DNA from: Planctomycetota bacterium
GTDB lineage: Bacteria; Planctomycetota; UBA1135; GCA-002686595
DNA: 64,000 nt
Direction of reading: 5' to 3'
NCBI GenBank assembly: GCA_022446815.1
Contig: JAKVCD010000029.1
Location: 41,512 to 105,511 of the forward strand
Shown here: positions 17,972-26,393 of the stretch, in pieces
Numbering within the stretch: the first letter of the stretch is position 1
Layout of the letters: every line of letters starts with the position of its first letter
Notes under the pieces: generated by a model
Database searches by the model: none
Seen by the model: only the letters and a program-made list of their open reading frames with translations
Told to the model about the DNA's origin: nothing
Program-made: the position numbers and the translations under genes

Positions 17972-18011
17972 GAGGACGACGGCTCCTCGCCGCCCACTCT
18001 TTATCGGCCCC

Positions 18012-20201
18012 TCAGTCGTAGCGCACGTGCGTCCCGCCTGAGTCCTCTGCCAGCCACTCCAGAATCTGGAACGAGCCGCCGACCGCGATCGAGTTGATCT
18101 CGATGTCCCTCTCAGCGTTCCAGCGCTTCACGTGCTCCCTGATCTCAAAGGGATCAATGACATCCCCGGTCGAAGGCTCGCCGTCGGAGAGGACGAAGAT
18201 CGTGTCCACGTCTGGGTCCTCAAAGGCCTGGCGCAACGCGCCGTAGAGGTTCGTACCCCCCATCGCGCCGAGGCGATCTACAAACTCCTTCGCCTCGTCC
18301 CTGCTGCGCGCGCCGGCATCTCTGACCCCATCCTCGAGCCAGGGGTCGACGCCACCTGAGAAAGTGAGGATGTTGAAGAGCGCCTTCTGATCGAGGCCCT
18401 CGATGCAGCGCTTCAGCTCACGCTGGGCTACGGCCATGCGCGGCTCACCTTGACCTCCGACGTACTTCGCACGGGTGACCTCATTCATCGATCCAGAGAC
18501 GTCGATGATGAAGATGACGCGATGAGAGATGATACGGATGCCAAAGAACTTGACGGCCGTCACTTGCCGCAACCGGCGCTCCTCCTCTTCCTTGCGACGC
18601 TTCCGGAGCTCACTCTTGGAGATGGGCTCGAAGCCCTGCCCCTCGTTCTTCCACCACGCGTCCCAGTTCCCCCAGCGGGTGCGAAAAGGCTGCCCGGTGA
18701 GGTCGAAGAGCGTGTCAGCGAACTCATGTGCCATGCGGCCCTCCTCGCTCTTCATCTGCGCGATGATCATGCCGACGGACTCCGGCACACGCGCCTCCTC
18801 CAAGAGCTTGAGGGCCGTGAGGCGCGTAGACCAGTCGCTGTGGTTGAGCGCGCTGAAGAGATACTCGAGCTGCTCTGAGCCGCGCTCCGCAAGCGCGCCG
18901 AGCGCTGCATTCCTGACGATCGCCGCGTCTCCCTCGAGGTAGCCTAAGAGCTGCGTCTCCCACTCCTCATCGCCCTTCATGATGCCGTCGAGTGCGACGA
19001 CGCAGGCCGTGACCATGAGCGGGTCTTTCGCCTTCTTGAGCGCAGACTCTAGGTCCTTCTGCGCCGCCTCGTCCTCGCGCTCAGCCAGCGCCTCGGCAGC
19101 TGCGAGCGCGACCGCGAACTCCTTGTCCTTCAGCAGCCGACCGATGGACTTGGTCAACTTGGGGTCATCGAGCCCGCGCGCCGCCTGGAGATAGAAGAGC
19201 TTCTCGTGTGCCTTCCCCTTGCCAACCTTCTTACCGAGTGAGCTGTTGATCTTGTCATCACCGAGCGAGACGAGCATGTCTGCTAGAGCTAAGCGGAGCT
19301 CCATCGGAGTGATGAAGGCTTCGCCGACCTTGATGAACTCCTTGGAGACAGAAGCACCGTTCAGCTTCATCAAGATTCGCGCCGCGACGATGCGATTCGG
19401 AGCGAACTCTTCGAGGCGCTCAAAGGTCTCTGTCGCGAGCGCCTGGAGCCGCCCGCTCGAGTCCTTCTCCCCGACCTGCTCCAGAGCCAGGCGGCGAATC
19501 GCGGAGTTGCGATCCTCCGTCGCGCTGTAGAGCTGCTCGAGGTCGAACCTCCTGTAGATCGCTCCAAAGGCGAGCTCTCGAATCACTGGGAGGTTATGGA
19601 CCTTGAGCTCCTTCGACTCCTCCTCTTCATCATCACGCCCGCGCTTGCGGTTCTTTGGCTTGCGTTCACCTTCACCTTCAGAAGAGTCGCCTGCCTTGCG
19701 GTCATAGAGCTCTCGATACCAAGCGTGATCCTCGTCCGTTGAGAGCCGCGTGTGCGCATCCATGGCGTCCTCTCGGACCTCGTCCTCCGCCGAAGACTCG
19801 ATGATCATTCGCAAGAAGGCGCGCCCCTTGCTGCGACAGCGGCCGAGCGCGTCGATCGCGCCGTCTCTGAGCTCGCGCTCCTTCGAACCGACGGCCACGT
19901 CCATGATCTTCTGCAGCGCAAGCTGCTCGCCATCAGAGACGCCGTCGAGCTTCCCGAGCGCCTTGAGCGCTTCGAGCCTCATGAAGATGCTCGCCATCGA
20001 GTCATAAGCCTCGACAAGCCCCTCTGCCGCAGCCCGGGACTTGAAGTCCGCGAGCTGCTCGAACAGCGCAGGGTCTGCTTGGTCGGTGTTCTTAGTGAGC
20101 TCTGCTACGAGCTCGGCCTCATCAGCTGAGCGGAGCTCTGCGTGAGCACCCGACGGGGCCAGTAGGGGGCAAGCGAGGGTGAGGAGGATGATCTGCTGCA
20201 T
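18012..20201 (-). CDS. Exported HEAT-repeat and von Willebrand factor A protein
   Basis: 729 residues. A signal peptide (MQQIILLTLACPLLAPSGAH) comes first. Residues about 40-500 are HEAT/armadillo-like helical repeats, e.g. REDAMDAHTRL, ALAAAEALAEREDE and AALGALAERGSE, with a charged K/R/E-rich linker near 170-200. The C-terminal VWA domain (about 560-729) has an intact metal site: DVSGS at 567-571, T650 in MGGTNLYGAL and D673 in FVLSDGEP. It probably is a periplasmic or surface protein that binds a partner through the metal site. No MoxR-type ATPase, the usual VWA partner, is nearby. Confidence 0.85.
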   Translation of the reverse strand: MQQIILLTLACPLLAPSGAHAELRSADEAELVAELTKNTDQADPALFEQLADFKSRAAAEGLVEAYDSMASIFMRLEALKALGKLDGVSDGEQLALQKIMDVAVGSKERELRDGAIDALGRCRSKGRAFLRMIIESSAEDEVREDAMDAHTRLSTDEDHAWYRELYDRKAGDSSEGEGERKPKNRKRGRDDEEEESKELKVHNLPVIRELAFGAIYRRFDLEQLYSATEDRNSAIRRLALEQVGEKDSSGRLQALATETFERLEEFAPNRIVAARILMKLNGASVSKEFIKVGEAFITPMELRLALADMLVSLGDDKINSSLGKKVGKGKAHEKLFYLQAARGLDDPKLTKSIGRLLKDKEFAVALAAAEALAEREDEAAQKDLESALKKAKDPLMVTACVVALDGIMKGDEEWETQLLGYLEGDAAIVRNAALGALAERGSEQLEYLFSALNHSDWSTRLTALKLLEEARVPESVGMIIAQMKSEEGRMAHEFADTLFDLTGQPFRTRWGNWDAWWKNEGQGFEPISKSELRKRRKEEEERRLRQVTAVKFFGIRIISHRVIFIIDVSGSMNEVTRAKYVGGQGEPRMAVAQRELKRCIEGLDQKALFNILTFSGGVDPWLEDGVRDAGARSRDEAKEFVDRLGAMGGTNLYGALRQAFEDPDVDTIFVLSDGEPSTGDVIDPFEIREHVKRWNAERDIEINSIAVGGSFQILEWLAEDSGGTHVRYD

Positions 20202-20338
20202 GTACTTGAGGCGCTAAGTGTGGAGGTCTAGTTCCAAGGGCGGACCTGATTTTCGGAGGCCCCGACCGAAGGTGTCAACTTCTACGCTCTCGCGGGTCGA
20301 TAGATCGGATCCGCCTCTTCACCTCCTAAGGAGACCCT

Positions 20339-20761
20339 GTGATCCGCCAAGACCCTAACCGCCTACGTGAACAAGCCGCCCGCCGACTCTTGCGCAGGAT
20401 CCGAGACCTAAATCTCGGGGACGGGATCGTCCACCTCCAGGACGGCCGTGATGTGCGAATCACCGGCTGCACGAGCTTGGATCACCCTGTCGAGCGTGGG
20501 GTTCGCTACCGCCTCAGCTTCGAGGACGGCCAGACAGAGGTCGTGGAGCTCGAGTGGCGAGATGGACGCATCTACACCAAGCGCGCTGTAGAGCACGACG
20601 GCAACTCCGACTGCGAGGCCTCCTTCGGCTTGAACGGGCACCCCACGGGACTCGTCGAGCTCGCTGGCTTGCGTTCCTCAATCGACCTCTCGAAGGCCTC
20701 CCCCGAGGACTTTGAGGCGCTCCTCGGCCGCATCGTAGAGGCCGTCGTCAGCGTCGCCTGA
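20339..20761 (+). CDS. Hypothetical protein, 140 residues
   Basis: Not recognised. The GTG start has AAGGAG upstream (20326-20331), which supports real translation. The N-terminal helix is very basic (RLREQAARRLLRRIRDL). A beta-rich middle follows (VHLQDGRDVRITG, then RYRLSFEDGQTEVVELEWRD), then a helical C-terminus (SPEDFEALLGRIVEAVVSV). There is no signal peptide or membrane helix. It is flanked by the VWA protein (divergent) and GT2 (convergent, one-base gap), giving no functional hint. Similar basic-helix plus beta-barrel layouts occur in small nucleic-acid-binding proteins, but that is only a guess. Confidence 0.6.
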   Translation: MIRQDPNRLREQAARRLLRRIRDLNLGDGIVHLQDGRDVRITGCTSLDHPVERGVRYRLSFEDGQTEVVELEWRDGRIYTKRAVEHDGNSDCEASFGLNGHPTGLVELAGLRSSIDLSKASPEDFEALLGRIVEAVVSVA

Positions 20762-20762
20762 G

Positions 20763-21713
20763 CTAGAGGCGAGCGCGCTTACAGATGAGGTCCGCGACGA
20801 GACCCATCGTCAGGATCTGCATCGTCGCGACGAACAAGAGCACGGTCTTGTCGCCGAGGTTCGGCGGACTCTCGTAGAAGAGGTCGTAGCCCAAAGAGGC
20901 CGCGAAGCCGAGTCCTACGAACCACGTGAGCGGGTAAAAGACCTTCAACGGGTTGAAGTAGAGCACCGTCTTCACGATCAAGGCGAGGAAGCCGAGGGTG
21001 TCGCGGATCGGTCGGATCTTGGAGCGCCCCTTCCTAGCCGCGTAGTCAATCGGCAGGTACTCGATCGGGTGATGGTTCGTCAGCGCCGCGAGGGTGATCG
21101 TGGTCGTGAAGCTGAAGCCCTTAGGCAGGATGGCCCGGTAGGTCAGGACGAAGTCTCTTCGGAAGGCGCGCAGACCTGAGTTCAAGTCAGGGATCGGGTA
21201 CTCGGCGAGGAAGGAGGCGAGCTTTCGGAGGAAGGCCTTCGCCGGCCGGCGAATAAGCGGGATATGGACCTCAGAGCCTGTCCGGGACCCGATCGCCATG
21301 TCAGCCCCCCCCTTGACGATCTCTACGAGCTCACCGATTCGATCCTCTGGATAAGTGCCATCGGCATCCGTGATGACGACCACGTCATGCTTGGCCGCAG
21401 CGAAGCCTGTGAGGAGCGCTGCGCCGTAGCCCTCGTTTCTCGCCTTGTCGATCACTCGCAAGGCGCTGAACTCTCCCTCGAGGCGCTCGAGCGCTGCGCG
21501 GGTGCCGTCGGTCGAGCCGTCATTGACGACCAGGATCTCGAGGTCTCCTTGATCGAAAGCGAGCCCACCGAGCCGGCGTACGACGCCCTCGATCCCGTCC
21601 TCCTCGTTGTAGGCCGGGACGACGATCGAGGTCCCGGTATACGCAGGGCGCGGCTCTGCGTCTGCGCGTTCTGCCAAAGGGCTCTCGGTGAAGTGTGTCA
21701 TGGTCTCGGTCAT
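20763..21713 (-). CDS. Family 2 glycosyltransferase, polyprenyl-phosphate type
   Basis: 316 residues. The GT-A domain starts with SIVVPAYNEEDGIEGVVRRL. The nucleotide-binding segment is NDGSTDG (64-70) and the metal/sugar site is DADGTYP (116-122). Two hydrophobic helices close the protein (about 235-260 and 280-305), as in DPMS-like and GtrB-like enzymes that load a sugar onto undecaprenyl phosphate. Such a product would serve GT-C transferases like the ones at 3.2 kb and 28 kb. The gene lies 61 bases downstream of mutY on the same strand. Confidence 0.85.
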   Translation of the reverse strand: MTETMTHFTESPLAERADAEPRPAYTGTSIVVPAYNEEDGIEGVVRRLGGLAFDQGDLEILVVNDGSTDGTRAALERLEGEFSALRVIDKARNEGYGAALLTGFAAAKHDVVVITDADGTYPEDRIGELVEIVKGGADMAIGSRTGSEVHIPLIRRPAKAFLRKLASFLAEYPIPDLNSGLRAFRRDFVLTYRAILPKGFSFTTTITLAALTNHHPIEYLPIDYAARKGRSKIRPIRDTLGFLALIVKTVLYFNPLKVFYPLTWFVGLGFAASLGYDLFYESPPNLGDKTVLLFVATMQILTMGLVADLICKRARL

Positions 21714-21774
21714 TGGAAGACTCTGCCGACGGCTCTGGCCGACGTCTTGAGCATACCCCCCCGGGCAGGGCGAA

Positions 21775-22848
21775 TTACAGGGAACGACCTCTTCCGAGGG
21801 TGAGCGCCTTCTTCGTCATGCCTGTGAGGCCTAGCCCTGAGAGCTCTGCACCGGCGAACCAGGCGCATCTAGGAGGTAGCTCGCTGTCCCCTAGCACAGC
21901 CTTATGGACCTTCGCCGTGATCTTGTGACGAGTGATCGTGTGACGCAGCTCACCTAGCTCCTCACGCGCAAGGAGCGTCAGCTCCAGCTCCGCAGGGAAC
22001 AACCGAGGCGTGCCGCTGGCAAGCTCGCGAGTGGGGAGCTCCCAGAGCCCAGCCATCCGATCACCCGTCCCCCGGCGCTGCAAGAGGACCCGGCCGCCCT
22101 CCTCCACCAAGAAGAGCTCGAGCTCGACGTCGATGGGTGCTGGCCTGCGAGGTAAGACCGGCACGGCGTGCTCTGCCCCTTGTGCGCGCGCTTCGCAAAA
22201 GGCTTCGACTGGACAGCCTCCACACCTGGGCTCGCGCGGTAGACAGATCGTCGCGCCAAGCTCCATGAGCGCTTGGTTCCATGAAGCTGGGTCGCCGACC
22301 CCTCTGACGAGGGCCTCGGCCAATCCCTCCAGCTCCCGTCGCGTAGCCGCGCGAGAGACCAAGCCCTCTACGTGAAACCAACGCGCGAGCACTCGCTGGA
22401 CGTTTCCATCTATGAGCGGCTCCTCGAGGTCATACGCGATAGAGAGCACCGCGCCCGCCGTGTATGCGCCGACTCCTGGGAGCGCCTCTGCCGCCGCCCG
22501 ATCCCTCGGGAACTCACCCTCGTGGAGCTCGAGGAGCTGGGCCGCGGCGGCGTGGAGCCGACGTGCCCTCGAGTAGTAGCCGAGCCCGCTCCAGCGCGCG
22601 AGCACCTCGTCCACGTCTGCCTCCGCGAGAGAGCCCACTGTGGGGAAGCGCTCCATGAAGCGCCTGAAGTAAGGGATCACAGTCTCTACGCGAGTTTGCT
22701 GCAGCATCGACTCGCTGATCCAGACCGCGTATGGGTCATCCGATCTGCGCCAGGGGAGGTCACGCTTATTCGCGTCATACCACGAGAGGAGCGCGGCCCA
22801 GAGCGCGGCCCTACGCTCATCACAAACTCTCTCCCGGATCTCTGTCAC
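21775..22848 (-). CDS. mutY: A/G-specific adenine DNA glycosylase MutY
   Basis: 357 residues. It removes adenine mispaired with 8-oxoguanine. Catalytic E46 (ISESMLQQT) and D147 (LIDGNVQRV) are present. The helix-hairpin-helix reads LPGVGAYTAGAV. The Fe-S cluster cysteines C202, C209, C212 and C218 have the standard 6-2-5 spacing. The C-terminal third is the NUDIX-like domain that reads 8-oxoG (VLLQRRGTGDRMAGLWELP). The start is GTG. It is divergent from the large membrane/TPR gene. Confidence 0.96.
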   Translation of the reverse strand: MTEIRERVCDERRAALWAALLSWYDANKRDLPWRRSDDPYAVWISESMLQQTRVETVIPYFRRFMERFPTVGSLAEADVDEVLARWSGLGYYSRARRLHAAAAQLLELHEGEFPRDRAAAEALPGVGAYTAGAVLSIAYDLEEPLIDGNVQRVLARWFHVEGLVSRAATRRELEGLAEALVRGVGDPASWNQALMELGATICLPREPRCGGCPVEAFCEARAQGAEHAVPVLPRRPAPIDVELELFLVEEGGRVLLQRRGTGDRMAGLWELPTRELASGTPRLFPAELELTLLAREELGELRHTITRHKITAKVHKAVLGDSELPPRCAWFAGAELSGLGLTGMTKKALTLGRGRSL

Positions 22849-22948
22849 GCTTCAGCGATTCTCCGCTCGATGGCCCTCCTCTGCCAGAGATCCTTAGCCA
22901 TGACGGTGAAATGTTTTTTGCAGTGGCGCGAATCAGGCGGCGCTTACC

Positions 22949-25486
22949 ATGCAAGCACCCTTAAGGCGTGACATGCGAACACTCTCACTCGGACTCATAG
23001 CCGGCCTCATGGCCTCAGCCCTGCGCGCGCCGCTCGGGCTGGAGCTCGTTCAGGTGACCGCGACTCCGGCCTCCGTCGCTGTGGCCTACCGCGCAGCCGC
23101 CCTGCTCTGCCTCGCTGTCGCGCTCCTCGCCGGCAGGGGACGCGCAGGAGAGGGGCTCACGCCGCTCCACTTCCTCTCTGGCTTACTCCTTGGCGTCGCC
23201 TCGCACAGCCTCCTGCTCGGCTACACCCCCAAGAGTCACTTCGGCGCAGTCCTCTTGATCGCGGCCCTGGGCGCAGCGCTCTGGTTTGTGGCACGCAGCG
23301 CCCTAGGACCCGAGGTAGAGGCTCTGGAGCCCTCGACGCCTGACGGCGAAGAGGACGCGGACGAGGTCCCCACGGCGACCCCCGCTGCGCACGCGCTGAT
23401 CGGAGCGGGGCTCGCCCTCTCTCTTGAGGGTGTCTACAGGCACCTGCGCCTCTTGGGTGCGGGCACGTCCACGGACGACAGCGTCTTCGCGACGACCTTC
23501 CTCACCCTCATTTTGATCGGCGCCTTCTCCTTCCGGAGCGTCGTCCGGAGCACCACTTCCAAGACCCTCTGCTTGGCCGGCAGCGCCCTCGGCGCGTGGG
23601 CTTCACTGCAGCTCTTGGCAGGGCTCTCGACCCCGAGAGGTCTGGACCGGTACCTCCGCTGGTTCGACCTAGACACCTCACTGCGTGGGACCCTGCTCTA
23701 TGACGCGCTGCTAGCGAGCGTCGTCTTCGTCATACCCGCCTTCCTCTTGGGCGCAGGCTTCCAAGGGCTGCATCGTCGCTCCAACCTCGCGGGGCTCAGC
23801 GCAGGTGCGGCAATCGGCCTCATCTTCTCTCCCCACTGCCTGACGCCGCTCATTCTCAACAAGACTCTCAACCACCCCTTCATCGCTCACGAGTTCCCCG
23901 CGAGCCAACTCATCCCTTGGGGCGCTGCTGTCGCCTTCTTGGGTGCCGCGTTGCACCTCGTGCGCCACCCCGGCTTCGCGCGCTGGTCGGCCCTCTCTTT
24001 CTTCCTCGTCTCCCCCCTGCCCTTCATCGCGCCACCTGAGCCGATCCGGATCTTGACCCCCTGGGCTCAGCGCGCAACCCAACCCAAGCTCATCGTCGAC
24101 ACCCCCCAGGGCCTCATGACGCTAGAGCCGACCGAGTTCAACGTCGACGCCCTCACCCTGGACCGCCGACTTCTCAGCCCGACAGGCCTCGACGCCTCCA
24201 CTGACCTCCTCCAGATCGAGGCCTCCGTCGGGGCCCTCCCTCCCGAGATCCGCGAGAGCTATGACTTCCGCGTGCTCCTCTTGGGCCAGCTGACTCCTAA
24301 GCGCGCGCTGGCGCTGCTCTACCTAGGTGCCGGCAGCATCGACCGCACCGGGTCCTGGCACGAGCTCATGCCGCTTGTCGAGTTCCACATGTTTCACTCC
24401 GTCCCGCTGCCGGAAGGTGTCGTCCTCTCCCCGAGCGAGGCGCGCGCCAACCTGCGCAGGGGCGACTATGACCTCGTGATCGCCCCATCTATCCGTGGCG
24501 AGCAACCCACAACTCGTAACTTCGCCTCCGGTCCTGACACAGTCACTGTCGTCTGGTTTGACGCGGCAGGAGGGATCGCCCACGAGTCTCTCGGGGCTGA
24601 GGTCCTCCTCTCCACTGCGACCCTTGAAGACCTCTCCATCGGCGTCATTCATGGAGTAGAAGAGCGACAGATGCGTGGAGACCTCATGATCGATGCTGGT
24701 CCGGAGCTGCGCCGTGCCTCTCCGTGGAGCCTCCTCGGTATGCGGATTCAAGAGCGCGAGCAGAGCGCACGGGCTCAGATGGCCCGACGGCTTGGAAAGG
24801 CCGAGAACGCGGGCGTTGGCGCTCTCCTTGCAGGTGGCCTCGACCTGCACTTCAACGTCCAAGAGCACTCCTCTCCTTATGAGACCCTCGCCGAGCGCAT
24901 CGAGCTCAGCGATGAAGCGCTTAAGCGGTGGAGCGAAGCTGGTCGCGTTCGGCCAGCTAGCCGCGCAGCTAGAGAGATCCTGGAAGCCGCTGGGCGTGTG
25001 CTGCGTGGAAAGCGAGGGGTGACGCGTCTCTATGAGCACCTCGAGCCAGTCTCCGAGGTCCACCCCGACTGGACAGAGCTCATTTCCTACCTCGCGTACG
25101 CCGATCTCGAGGCACTCGACCCCTCCAACTGCATCCACAGAATCGAATCCGCCCTCGCGCTAGGGGTCGATAACCCTGTTCTGCGTGTCCTCCTCTCAGA
25201 CGCCATGGTCCAGCTGGGCCGAGCAAAGGACGCAGTTGAGCAGCTTTGGATCGCCTATGAGGACATGCCAACTCACGATGGCGTTCGAGAGCGGCTAGCG
25301 ATCGCCCTGGTTCGGGCCGGCGATCCTGAGGGTAAAGCCATGGTCGAGGACCTAATCCTGGAAGACCCTGACAGGGAGCACCTCAGGCCGTACTTAGAGG
25401 TCGGGCCACTCCCACCCGTCCCAACAGGCTATGTGCCTTTGGAGATAAAGCTCACTGGCGGGGCCCACGCCGGGCACGGCCACTAG
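22949..25486 (+). CDS. Multi-spanning membrane protein with degenerate synthase-like domain and TPR tail
   Basis: 845 residues, family not recognised. Residues 1 to about 360 are ten or more hydrophobic helices. The soluble part begins near 370. Its middle (about 410-560) has strand-loop patterns LLLGQLTPKRALALLYLGAG and LRRGDYDLVIAPSIRG, which resemble in order, not in key residues, the spermidine-synthase fold often fused to such membrane domains. The last 200 residues look like TPRs (VLRVLLSDAMVQLGRAKDAV) and end in a histidine-rich GGAHAGHGH. A second ATG at 22973 has AAGG seven bases upstream and begins MRTLSLGLIAGL, so it may be the true start. Confidence 0.6.
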   Translation: MQAPLRRDMRTLSLGLIAGLMASALRAPLGLELVQVTATPASVAVAYRAAALLCLAVALLAGRGRAGEGLTPLHFLSGLLLGVASHSLLLGYTPKSHFGAVLLIAALGAALWFVARSALGPEVEALEPSTPDGEEDADEVPTATPAAHALIGAGLALSLEGVYRHLRLLGAGTSTDDSVFATTFLTLILIGAFSFRSVVRSTTSKTLCLAGSALGAWASLQLLAGLSTPRGLDRYLRWFDLDTSLRGTLLYDALLASVVFVIPAFLLGAGFQGLHRRSNLAGLSAGAAIGLIFSPHCLTPLILNKTLNHPFIAHEFPASQLIPWGAAVAFLGAALHLVRHPGFARWSALSFFLVSPLPFIAPPEPIRILTPWAQRATQPKLIVDTPQGLMTLEPTEFNVDALTLDRRLLSPTGLDASTDLLQIEASVGALPPEIRESYDFRVLLLGQLTPKRALALLYLGAGSIDRTGSWHELMPLVEFHMFHSVPLPEGVVLSPSEARANLRRGDYDLVIAPSIRGEQPTTRNFASGPDTVTVVWFDAAGGIAHESLGAEVLLSTATLEDLSIGVIHGVEERQMRGDLMIDAGPELRRASPWSLLGMRIQEREQSARAQMARRLGKAENAGVGALLAGGLDLHFNVQEHSSPYETLAERIELSDEALKRWSEAGRVRPASRAAREILEAAGRVLRGKRGVTRLYEHLEPVSEVHPDWTELISYLAYADLEALDPSNCIHRIESALALGVDNPVLRVLLSDAMVQLGRAKDAVEQLWIAYEDMPTHDGVRERLAIALVRAGDPEGKAMVEDLILEDPDREHLRPYLEVGPLPPVPTGYVPLEIKLTGGAHAGHGH

Positions 25487-25831
25487 GCATAAGATCAATA
25501 TTTACAAGCACTTATGGCCTTCTACCGGGGCCCTCTTTGACCTAAGAGGTCCCTGCCTCCCGGGGATCACCCCATCAGAATTTGAGGAAAGGCGAGGAAA
25601 GACCCTGTTCTCAAAGGCAAAAGTAGCAAGTGGGATATAGTTGAGTGAGCCTCCGCTAACTCATTGGGAACATCTCTGAGACCTCCACCCTCCTACATAT
25701 TTGATACGTTGATCCTGAAATGGGGATCAGCTTTATCAGCCTCTCTAGGCCCTGAAATCAGGGGCTTTAGAAAGTACAAGGACTCAGAGTCAGGTTTCAA
25801 ACAGCCACCTCAAGACCAACGAAAACGACTA
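25487..25831 (+). promoter_or_regulatory. AT-richer leader with paired hairpins before the protease pair
   Basis: This 345-base gap is less GC-rich than its surroundings. It holds a small dyad GACCT-AAG-AGGTC (25539-25551). Two closely spaced hairpins follow: GTTGATCC/GGATCAGC (25708-25715 and 25724-25731) and CCCTGA/TCAGGG (25750-25755 and 25758-25763). Both of the latter contain CCTGAAAT at the turn. No gene is seen in it: a frame is open from 25664, but its first 56 codons show no protein-like character. It is most likely the promoter and 5' leader of the next gene; the hairpin role is inferred. Confidence 0.4.
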
Positions 25832-26380
25832 ATGAAGAATCTCCTAGGCAAGTTCGCCGCCGTCAGCCTCTTCCTTGGTACGGCCGTACTCGGAACCGCG
25901 CAGATCGAGCGGCTCGATCTCCCGACCATGCTCGCGAAGGCTGACGACGCCATCTTCGGCACCATCACTCACTCTGAGGTCATCCGCATCGACCACCCTG
26001 TCGATGGCCCAGAGCTCTACTACACGCACATCACCATCGAGGGGCGCTCCTTGAGCACTGGCCTGAACGAGAGCAGGGTCATCACCTTCCATGGCGGGTT
26101 CATCGATGACGAGAACGGCGTCTACAACTCCGAGTCTCCCTCGGCGGACGATGTCCGTATCGGCTCAGAGGTCGTCGCCTTCTATGCATGGACAGAAAAC
26201 ATGGGCGGTGACCTCGCGGCCAATGCCTTGTATGCAGGGCACGGGGGCATCTACCGCACTGTGAAGGGGCGCAATGGCACCGTGGTCCTCGGCCGGGGTG
26301 ACGGCTACGCCGTGAATAAGAACATCAAGCTGAGCGACCTCGACGGTGAGGTATCGCGTATCCGTGTTGAGCAGCGCTGA
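25832..26380 (+). CDS. Exported protein of unknown function, protease partner
   Basis: 182 residues from the ATG at 25832, chosen because it opens a clean signal peptide (MKNLLGKFAAVSLFLGTAVL). The mature part is a beta-rich domain. The sequence AKADDAIFGTITHSEVIRI, then YYTHITIEG, VITFHGG, IGSEVVAFY and HGGIYRTV is laid out like secreted proteins often encoded next to matrixin-type proteases, in which an Ig-like strand pattern starts with (A/V)DxxxxGxV. It is followed 13 bases later by a matrixin-type protease, so they are surely one transcript. An inhibitor, chaperone or co-substrate role is inference. Confidence 0.65.
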   Translation: MKNLLGKFAAVSLFLGTAVLGTAQIERLDLPTMLAKADDAIFGTITHSEVIRIDHPVDGPELYYTHITIEGRSLSTGLNESRVITFHGGFIDDENGVYNSESPSADDVRIGSEVVAFYAWTENMGGDLAANALYAGHGGIYRTVKGRNGTVVLGRGDGYAVNKNIKLSDLDGEVSRIRVEQR

Positions 26381-26393
26381 GGAGATAGAACTC

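Noticed and set aside
24323..25138. A 271-codon open frame on the minus strand inside the membrane/TPR gene
   Set aside because: Antisense shadow with no signature, arising from the codon bias of the GC-rich host gene.
25664..25831. Longer start for the exported protein at 25664
   Set aside because: It would bury the signal peptide 56 residues inside the protein; the ATG at 25832 opens it directly.
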